This document shows, piece by piece, positions 15,239 through 20,446 of a DNA stretch of 24,360 nt. Origin of the DNA: JBBQUN01 sp038212405 (GTDB taxonomy: Bacteria > Actinomycetota > Acidimicrobiia > Acidimicrobiales > SZUA-35); the NCBI GenBank assembly GCA_038212405.1, contig JBBQUN010000036.1:1-24360 (forward strand). The letters are read 5' to 3'. The position numbers and the translations under genes are program-made. The notes under the pieces are model-generated. The model was not told the origin of the DNA. It ran no database searches and saw nothing but the letters and a program-made list of their open reading frames with translations. Each line of letters begins with the position of its first letter. Positions within the stretch are counted from its first letter, which is position 1.

Positions 15239-15331
15239 GGGGTCAGAGACGGCGGGGTTCAGAGACGGCGGGGTTCAGAGACAGCGGGGTTCAGAGACAG
15301 CGCGGGTCAGAGACGGCGGGGTCAAAGACGG
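15239..15331. repeat. Six tandem copies of a 14-16 bp repeat
   Basis: The plus-strand unit is GGGGTTCAGAGACGGC with small variants. Copies lie at 15239-15253, 15254-15269, 15270-15285, 15286-15301, 15302-15317 and 15318-15331. Variation is limited to one or two bases per copy plus loss of one T. The array starts 4 bp beyond the imuA' -35 box and its last copy overlaps the kinase stop codon. No spacers are present, so it is not a CRISPR array. Confidence 0.92.
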
Positions 15332-16374
15332 AGAAAGTGGGTGCCTTGGTTGACGAAGTTGCGTTCGAGGCGATCGAGGTGGTCGTCGTCAGTGGCGACA
15401 CCGACGACGGCTCCGCCGGAGCCGGCGAACGTGGCGGGGGCATCGAGCTCGTTTGCCATGTCGATCAGCGCAACCTGGCGGTCAGGGAGCGGGCCGAGTC
15501 GGCGCCGCAAGTCCATGTTGATGGCGACGAGCTGGCCGAAGCGCTCGTGATTTCGCCACCGCAACGCCGCCCGCCCCTCGACCACCAGACTCGCCAACTC
15601 CCGCATCGTGGTGCGGACCACGGCGTCACCAGCATCGAAGCGGGCACGCAGCGTGCCGTGGTACGAACCGCTCGGCTCGGCCGAGGCGGGAAGGTAGGCC
15701 AAGAACAACGGCGGCAGCAGCGCTGCGTCGATCGCCTCGTAGCGTCCGAGGGCAACGCCAAAGCGGGGCTCGGTGATCATGTTGGCGAAGTCCATGGCAA
15801 CCAATCCGCCGTGAGTCTGGACCACTCGGTCTTGCAGTCCGGCGGTGATGCCCAACTGTTCGGTCTCGGCCCGTAGTGCCAGTGAAGCGAGCACCGCATC
15901 GGGAATGGCAAGGCCGGTGTAGGTCATCAGACAGCGCATCGTTGCCACCACCAATGCCGACGAACCGGCCAGCCCGACCTGGCGAGGGATCGTGGTCTCA
16001 TAGCGAAGCTCGAAGTCCTCGGGCTGGCGAACCACATGACCCTTCGAGGTCAGCCCGTCTGACTGCATGCCGTTGGCCTGAAGCCCTCGCACCACGTCGA
16101 TGAAGGTGCGCACTGCGGCCGCCATCACTTGGGTGCCCGAGCCATAGCCGAACCGATCGATACGGTCAGCCATTTCGGCACTCGAGTACCAGTGAGGCCG
16201 ATCGTCGTCATTCGGGACGAGCGTGATGCCACGTCGATCACGCGAGTCACCGGTGGGAGTGAGCGTGACGGTGGCTTCGAAGGCCTCGACCGCCAGTCCA
16301 AGCGTCTTGCCGCCGTAACCGTCAGAAGGATTACCGAGCAACCCGACTCGAGCCGGAACCCGAGCGGTGATCAC
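15322..16374 (-). CDS. GHMP-family kinase, glucuronokinase-like
   Basis: A 350-residue sugar (or related small-molecule) kinase of the GHMP family. Motif 1 reads 'PARVGLLGNPSDGYGGKTL' (7-25), closer to plant glucuronokinase than to galactokinase or mevalonate kinase. The ATP-binding motif 2 is 'PRQVGLAGSSALVVA' (130-144) and motif 3 is 'GSGGAVVGV' near residue 318. Glucuronokinase makes glucuronate 1-phosphate for UDP-glucuronate synthesis; that substrate is an inference from motif 1 only. I start at the GTG at 16374, 4 nt after the stop of the preceding small gene, which suggests coupling; the frame also allows an ATG at 16416 overlapping that gene. The stop codon lies in the last copy of the tandem repeat, so the final residues are repeat-encoded. 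Confidence 0.82.
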   Translation of the reverse strand: MITARVPARVGLLGNPSDGYGGKTLGLAVEAFEATVTLTPTGDSRDRRGITLVPNDDDRPHWYSSAEMADRIDRFGYGSGTQVMAAAVRTFIDVVRGLQANGMQSDGLTSKGHVVRQPEDFELRYETTIPRQVGLAGSSALVVATMRCLMTYTGLAIPDAVLASLALRAETEQLGITAGLQDRVVQTHGGLVAMDFANMITEPRFGVALGRYEAIDAALLPPLFLAYLPASAEPSGSYHGTLRARFDAGDAVVRTTMRELASLVVEGRAALRWRNHERFGQLVAINMDLRRRLGPLPDRQVALIDMANELDAPATFAGSGGAVVGVATDDDHLDRLERNFVNQGTHFLRL

Positions 16375-16378
16375 CTGC

Positions 16379-16702
16379 TCAGACGTTGAACGATTCCTCG
16401 GTGGGGACTTCCACACCGGGCCGGTAGTAGGTGTAGAGATCGTGGATCACCGCGTCCAGGCCATCGGCCGAACCGCCGTTGGCGAGGACCACCGTGATGG
16501 TCTGGGCATAGACATGGACTTCGTCGACCTGGCCGGTTTCGAAGAGCTTGCCAGCGAGGAGGTCTGGCGGGCGGTGACCATAGATGGCTTGATCGTGGTA
16601 GTACCGCTCGTGGCCCATGCCAGTGAAGCTACGGTTGGTCTCGAATCGCACGATGCCGTGGCGGCTCGAGGCTTTTTGGATCACGCTCACTGGTTCACCC
16701 AT
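16379..16702 (-). CDS. Small protein, possibly NifU/Nfu N-terminal-like domain
   Basis: A 107-residue protein with no membrane segment, signal or cysteine cluster. The stretch 'RPPDLLAGKLFETGQVDEVHVYAQTITVVL' (about 44-73) resembles the Nfu N-terminal scaffold domain, in which a helix is followed by a strand pair ending in 'ITV'. The N-terminal 'IVRFETNRSFTG' would be its first strand. The CxxC-bearing NifU C-terminal domain of true iron-sulfur scaffolds is absent, so an Fe-S role cannot be claimed. It is followed after 4 nt by the GHMP kinase and the two are likely co-transcribed. A TAGGAT hexamer lies 10 nt before the ATG at 16702, leaving at most a very short leader. The gene looks real; its function is tentative. 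Confidence 0.6.
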   Translation of the reverse strand: MGEPVSVIQKASSRHGIVRFETNRSFTGMGHERYYHDQAIYGHRPPDLLAGKLFETGQVDEVHVYAQTITVVLANGGSADGLDAVIHDLYTYYRPGVEVPTEESFNV

Positions 16703-16712
16703 GACGGGCGAG

Positions 16713-16718
16713 ATCCTA
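16713..16718 (-). promoter_or_regulatory. -10 element upstream of the Nfu-N-like/GHMP kinase pair
   Basis: TAGGAT on the minus strand ends 10 nt before the ATG at 16702. It fits TANNNT with a near-leaderless start; no Shine-Dalgarno sequence is visible. Confidence 0.4.
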
Positions 16719-16745
16719 GCTTCTCTCCGGCCGCTTGGGCGAACC

Positions 16746-17147
16746 TCAGGCCAACTCGTTGGCGATCAGCCGTTGCCGTTGAGCGCTGATGACCCAAGCG
16801 CTGATCGCCATGGTGCCGAGGGCCAGCACGGTGTGCACCAGCTTGAAGGCAACACTGTGATCGTTGAACAGCGTGTTGACGCCACGGATCGCCCACCAGA
16901 CGCTGCCGAAGACAGCAAGGCCGAGGCTGATCCGAATGGCCAAGGTACGAAGCGCCGGATTGTCTTTGGCCAGACTCAGCCCGACGAGGCCAAGGGCGAC
17001 AACGACGAAGATCACCGAGATGCCGAGCTGCCAGGTCTTGCTCCACCCTGCGAGGTCGGCATCGGCGAGCACATTGCGCACCCGGGTGAACCACAGCAGC
17101 AGCGTCCAAGCCCCAAGGGCGAGTCCAGGTAGATAGAAGCGATTCAT
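16746..17147 (-). CDS. Four-helix integral membrane protein of unknown function
   Basis: I do not recognise this family. The 133-residue protein has four clear hydrophobic segments at about residues 4-22, 38-58, 67-88 and 100-122, with short charged loops. Conserved-looking tryptophans and the pattern 'GSVWWAIRGVN' occur in helix 3. It has no catalytic motif or cysteine. Its ATG overlaps the stop of the upstream lipoprotein gene by 4 nt (ATGA), so the two are translated together and may act at the same membrane. It is the last gene of the rnhB-lipoprotein-membrane protein operon, and the next gene downstream has its own promoter-like element. Confidence 0.75.
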   Translation of the reverse strand: MNRFYLPGLALGAWTLLLWFTRVRNVLADADLAGWSKTWQLGISVIFVVVALGLVGLSLAKDNPALRTLAIRISLGLAVFGSVWWAIRGVNTLFNDHSVAFKLVHTVLALGTMAISAWVISAQRQRLIANELA

Positions 17148-17875
17148 CCCACATCCTCAGGATCGATCGAGCATTCGGCCAGTAGCGCCTCGAAGTCGGC
17201 AAGGGCTTGACCGGCAAGCGGGTCTCCGAGCAGCGTGGCTGCTGCGTCGTCGCCAAGCCCACCGATCAAACAGTCGGCTTGCTCGGTGGTGAGTCCGAGC
17301 TCCGTGGTGAGCAGTTGGATCAGCACGGCATCATCGATCGAAGGGTCTGGCACTCCCTGCGCACCATCGGGTCGCAGGAGCGCTTCGAGCTCGGCGGCGG
17401 TGAACGGTTGCGGCGCATCGATGTCGGGGCGCCCGGCGCGGAGGCCACATTCGATCGTCAGGTAGGCGTCGAGACTGTCGTTCGCCGCACTGGCTTCAGG
17501 GTCGCTGTAGTCCGACAGCAACAGCGCATCGAGCTGGTAATCGCTGGCCGCCAGTTCGGCATCGAGCGCTTCGTACCCAGCAATGACCTGCTCGATTTCA
17601 GGCTCGATGTCGGCCGGGGCCTTCTCGCCCAGCACCCGCAGCTGAGCAATCGCCACTTCGACGAAGGCGGGCGCTTTCACCGGGTCAGCCAAGTCGACAG
17701 CGACGTCGTTTTGGAACGTCTGAAGTGCCTGTGCCTGTTCACAAAAGCTTCGGTCTCGCGCTGCTGCTTCGATCGAACCGGCATCGACCGAACCGGGGTC
17801 AGGCTCACGCGACGAACAGCCGCCGGCCAGGACGGCCGCGACCACGACCGCCGGCACGAAAGATGGCCGCCGCAT
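17144..17875 (-). CDS. Secreted lipoprotein of unknown function
   Basis: A 243-residue protein beginning with a lipoprotein signal peptide: 'MRRP', a hydrophobic stretch, then 'VLAGGC' with the acylated cysteine at C20, followed by a serine- and acid-rich linker. The mature part is acidic and mostly helical in appearance, rich in alanine and leucine, with cysteines near residues 46 and 150 and a late pair in 'EQADCLIGG' and 'LLAECSID' that could form disulfides. The last third looks like a small helical domain that recurs in actinobacterial lipoproteins ('LTTELGLTTEQADCLI'). The ATG at 17875 shares one base with the rnhB stop (TGATG); an upstream in-frame start would lack the signal peptide at the N-terminus. 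The function cannot be assigned. Confidence 0.82.
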   Translation of the reverse strand: MRRPSFVPAVVVAAVLAGGCSSREPDPGSVDAGSIEAAARDRSFCEQAQALQTFQNDVAVDLADPVKAPAFVEVAIAQLRVLGEKAPADIEPEIEQVIAGYEALDAELAASDYQLDALLLSDYSDPEASAANDSLDAYLTIECGLRAGRPDIDAPQPFTAAELEALLRPDGAQGVPDPSIDDAVLIQLLTTELGLTTEQADCLIGGLGDDAAATLLGDPLAGQALADFEALLAECSIDPEDVG

Positions 17876-18573
17876 CAGAAGAGTTCGATCTGGCCGCCGG
17901 GCCGAAGACGGCGACGGTCGGTCCATGGCAGTGAGTCCATGAACGCCCAGGACCGGCGGTGGATGGCTGTTGGGCCATACCCCTGGAGCGCCATGCGATG
18001 TTTGGGGCACGGGTAGCCCTTGTTGTTGTCGAAGTTGAACGCCGGATAGTGCTCGGCGGCTTCACGCATCATGCGATCGCGCGTGACCTTGGCCAGGATC
18101 GATGCCGCCGCGACCGACAGGCACTTGGCATCGGCCTTCACCAACATCGTGGTGTTGCGGTGGCCGACGAAGTCCCACTTGCCATCGAGAATGACCGCAT
18201 CGGGTTCGAGCCGAAGTCCGGCCAGCGCACGGCGCGCAGCCAGGCGTTGCGCCGCCGACATCCCCAGCTCATCGCATTCTTCGAAGCTGGCGTGGCCAAC
18301 GGCCCAGGCCTCGGCCCAATCGGCAATGCGATCGAACAGTCCTTCTCGTTCGGCCTCGGTCAGCTGTTTGGAGTCGCGCAGCTTGTAGAGACGGCGGTCG
18401 TGCGGAGCAACGACGGCCCCGATCGTGAGCGGGCCTGCCCATGCGCCCCGGCCGACCTCGTCGAGGCCAACGACGATGGCATGCCCTGTTGCCCACAGTC
18501 CGCGCTCTTCCGACAGGCCTGGGGCCTGGGCCTTCAGGGCCTTTCGGAGTTTGGGGACGGTGGCGGGGGCCAT
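17875..18573 (-). CDS. rnhB: Ribonuclease HII
   Basis: RNase HII removes RNA from RNA-DNA hybrids, including single ribonucleotides left in DNA. The protein is 232 residues with the complete D-E-D-D active site: D38 and E39 in 'VGLDEVGRGAWAGPL', D130 in 'VILDGKWDF', and D148 in 'KADAKCLSVAAASILAKVTRD'. The C-terminal 'NKGYPCPKHRMALQGYGPTAIHRRSW' is typical, with CPKH in place of the more common T-x-x-H. The ATG at 18573 is preceded by TAGCTT 8 nt upstream, giving a leaderless start; the open frame extends into sco1 but that part is not RNase HII. It heads a three-gene overlapping operon with the lipoprotein and the membrane protein. Confidence 0.95.
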   Translation of the reverse strand: MAPATVPKLRKALKAQAPGLSEERGLWATGHAIVVGLDEVGRGAWAGPLTIGAVVAPHDRRLYKLRDSKQLTEAEREGLFDRIADWAEAWAVGHASFEECDELGMSAAQRLAARRALAGLRLEPDAVILDGKWDFVGHRNTTMLVKADAKCLSVAAASILAKVTRDRMMREAAEHYPAFNFDNNKGYPCPKHRMALQGYGPTAIHRRSWAFMDSLPWTDRRRLRPGGQIELF

Positions 18574-18581
18574 CGAGGTCG

Positions 18582-18587
18582 AAGCTA
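18582..18587 (-). promoter_or_regulatory. -10 element for a leaderless rnhB transcript
   Basis: TAGCTT on the minus strand ends 8 nt before the rnhB ATG and lies in the 38-bp gap after the sco gene. It separates the rnhB operon from the respiratory genes upstream. Confidence 0.45.
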
Positions 18588-18611
18588 GCCGGTGAGCGCC
18601 GGAACCAGCGG

Positions 18612-19292
18612 TCAGTCCAGGAGGGCTTCGAAGTCGGCGGCAAGTTGGGGTCGGGTCACTTCGGGTGACCACAGGATCCGAAGGTCGCCGTTGGGATCGA
18701 TACCCATGAGGCTTGCCGTGTGGTCCACTGTGTAACCGGTTTCGACGTCGCCCTCGCCGTAGGCGTAGTAGACCCCGTACTGCGTGGCCACTTTGTCGAC
18801 CGCCTCCAACTCGGCACCGGCGCCAAGGAACCTGGAGTCGAACGACTGAACGAACGAGCCGAGCTCATCGAGCGAGTCGCGAGCTGGATCGACCGAAACC
18901 ATGACCAACTGCACATCATCGGCCTTGTCTGATGGCATGAGTTCGAGTGCCGCTGCTACGTCGCTCAACGCCGTTGGGCAGACATCAGGACAGTTCATGT
19001 AGCCGAAGTACATGATGAGGACCTTCCCATCGAACAGGGCCAGATCGGCTGCTCGACCATCGGACAACGTCAGACCATCGAGGCCTGGGGCTGGCTCGGT
19101 TCCTTGGAGGATCGATCCGGCGTAGAGGTGTGGAGCGACCCGGCTCAGCGCGAAGCGGCCAAGACCAAGTCCGAGCACGAGTACGATCGCCAAGCCGATC
19201 AGACGCTTCAGCCAGCGGGATCGTGCCGGTGCGCTGGCGGGCGTCGGCGATGGAGGTGGGCTGGTGCCAAGGGTTGCCGTCATGGCGGTCAT
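18612..19292 (-). CDS. SCO1/SenC-family copper chaperone
   Basis: A 226-residue membrane-anchored thioredoxin-fold protein that helps load copper into the CuA site of cytochrome c oxidase. After a proline-rich cytoplasmic tail, a transmembrane anchor spans about 29-46 and the domain faces outside. The copper ligands are all present: C101 and C105 in 'NCPDVCP' and H191 in 'VDHTASLM'. Further family features are 'YFGYMNCPDVCPTAL' and 'VMVSVDPARDS'. The ATG at 19292 is used; an ATG three codons later (19283) is equally possible. It follows the second, atypical Sco-like gene by 36 bp on the same strand. Together with the heme-copper oxidase subunit 3.4 kb upstream it points to a CuA-containing oxidase. 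Confidence 0.92.
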   Translation of the reverse strand: MTAMTATLGTSPPPSPTPASAPARSRWLKRLIGLAIVLVLGLGLGRFALSRVAPHLYAGSILQGTEPAPGLDGLTLSDGRAADLALFDGKVLIMYFGYMNCPDVCPTALSDVAAALELMPSDKADDVQLVMVSVDPARDSLDELGSFVQSFDSRFLGAGAELEAVDKVATQYGVYYAYGEGDVETGYTVDHTASLMGIDPNGDLRILWSPEVTRPQLAADFEALLD

Positions 19293-19328
19293 CTTTCGGC
19301 GAGGGCTGGAGGAGCAGCGGGTCAGGGA

Positions 19329-20012
19329 TCACGGGTAGCAGAGGAACAGGTGTGCGGCTTCGTAGGCAAAGGCGCCGGCGCCGCTGGCATAACGGATTTC
19401 GGCGCCGAGAAGGCCGAGGTGGCGGGCGAGCTTGTCGCCGTCGTCGGACAGCGTCTGGTATTTGTAGTCACCGCGGACCACGCCCCAACCGTCGACGATC
19501 ACGTAGCCACCGTCGTAGTCGATCGTGCCGTCGGGTTGCTGCTCGACGAAGCGCTTGAACCCGACCCCAACGAGATTCTCGATCTGGGTTTCGGTGCCAC
19601 CAACCCAGCGCCAGTTCTCGCCATCGGCACCCGCATCGTCCGCTGCTGCGAGCAACTGCTCGGGTGTTGCGTTGCCATCGAGGGCAATGGTGACGAGGCG
19701 AACATCGACCTCGTCGAGGTTCGGATCGAGAGCGATGTTCGCCTGCACCGTGCGGAACGTGTCAGCCGTCTCCTGACAACGGGCGTCGCAATCGAGCGGA
19801 CTGAAGCTGTACAGCGTCACCGAACCACGGGTGGTTTCGCTGGTGAACAGGTCACCCGACTGATCGATGACACCAAAGCCGGGGCCAAGACGGATTCGAG
19901 GCAGCACGGTGATCGGCTGGAAAATGGCAAAGGCCATGGCACCGGCAATGATCAGGACCAAGGCCCCGGTCGCCACCTTGGCCCATCGGGGCAGAATGAA
20001 ACCATGACCCAC
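19329..20012 (-). CDS. Atypical SCO-like membrane-anchored protein, copper histidine missing
   Basis: A 227-residue protein with an N-terminal transmembrane anchor (about 12-31) and an outside-facing thioredoxin-like domain. It has a Sco-type C-x3-C motif (C75, C79 in 'SPLDCDARCQE') and 'VRLVTIALDGNATPEQL', corresponding to the Sco 'VSVDPxxDT' strand. Where Sco proteins carry the third copper ligand in 'DHT', this one reads 'DYDGGYVIVDGWGVV' (165-179), with no histidine. The C-terminus adds a tail ending 'EAAHLFLCYP'. It may be a thiol reductase or copper-transfer partner rather than a classical Sco. The start is uncertain: the GTG at 20012 overlaps the divergent lipoprotein start by 9 bp, while the GTG at 19976 would avoid this but begin right at the membrane helix. 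Confidence 0.75.
   Translation of the reverse strand: MGHGFILPRWAKVATGALVLIIAGAMAFAIFQPITVLPRIRLGPGFGVIDQSGDLFTSETTRGSVTLYSFSPLDCDARCQETADTFRTVQANIALDPNLDEVDVRLVTIALDGNATPEQLLAAADDAGADGENWRWVGGTETQIENLVGVGFKRFVEQQPDGTIDYDGGYVIVDGWGVVRGDYKYQTLSDDGDKLARHLGLLGAEIRYASGAGAFAYEAAHLFLCYP
19992..19997 (+). promoter_or_regulatory. -10-like element for a leaderless lipoprotein transcript
   Basis: CAGAAT ends 6 nt before the ATG at 20004. It keeps the conserved A and final T of the -10 box. It lies inside the 5' part of the divergent Sco-like gene if that gene starts at 20012. Confidence 0.4.
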
Positions 20013-20432
20013 GCTCGTCGTGCCCGCACCACCATTGCTGCCCTTGGACTCACCATCGCTGCGTCCATGGCCCTTGGCTCCTGTGCTTTCCCCGGCGACT
20101 CGCTCGAAGACGGCGCAGGCATCGTTGGTGTCTACAGCGTCAACGGTGTCGACCCCGGCGGCGTCGAATACTCCGGCACGGTCACCATCGTCGCCACTGA
20201 CCAAAGCGACATCTACGCGATGGAGTGGCTCGTGACCGGCGGCATCCACGAGGGCGTCGCTCGATTGCGAGGCAACACGCTCGACGTCGAGTGGACCACG
20301 GCGGCCTCGGCCGTCGGCATCACCGAGGGCACCGCCACGTACGTCATCGACGACCTGGGCAACCTGGTCGGCGAGCGCATCACCATTGGCCAAGACGGCA
20401 TCGGCACCGAGGAGATCTTCCCGGAGCCCTGA
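20004..20432 (+). CDS. Small secreted lipoprotein, beta-sheet domain, function unknown
   Basis: A 142-residue protein with a lipoprotein signal peptide: a basic start containing 'ARRART', a hydrophobic core, and the lipobox 'LGSC' with C27 as the acylated residue. The mature part (about 115 residues) looks like a compact beta-barrel or beta-sandwich with repeated G-x-Y and W/V strand patterns ('GIVGVYSVNGVDPGGVEYSGTV', 'YAMEWLVTGG'), similar in style to lipocalin-like domains. That is a resemblance in pattern only. It is the only plus-strand gene in the right part of the window. It diverges from the Sco-like gene and converges on the fusion cytochrome gene with 14 bp between stops. I take the ATG at 20004 because the signal peptide begins there; the open frame upstream is antisense to the sco genes. 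Confidence 0.75.
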   Translation: MTHARRARTTIAALGLTIAASMALGSCAFPGDSLEDGAGIVGVYSVNGVDPGGVEYSGTVTIVATDQSDIYAMEWLVTGGIHEGVARLRGNTLDVEWTTAASAVGITEGTATYVIDDLGNLVGERITIGQDGIGTEEIFPEP

Positions 20433-20446
20433 GCTATCGAGGTGGT

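Noticed and set aside
15239..15331. Possible CRISPR array
   Set aside because: The repeats are only 14-16 bp and directly adjoining, with no unique spacers and no cas genes nearby.
17207..18016. Plus-strand open frame over the lipoprotein and rnhB
   Set aside because: It is antisense to two genes with clear signal peptide or active-site motifs and is not protein-like.
19104..20003. Upstream extension of the plus-strand lipoprotein
   Set aside because: It is antisense to both Sco genes. The real protein starts at 20004, where the signal peptide begins.
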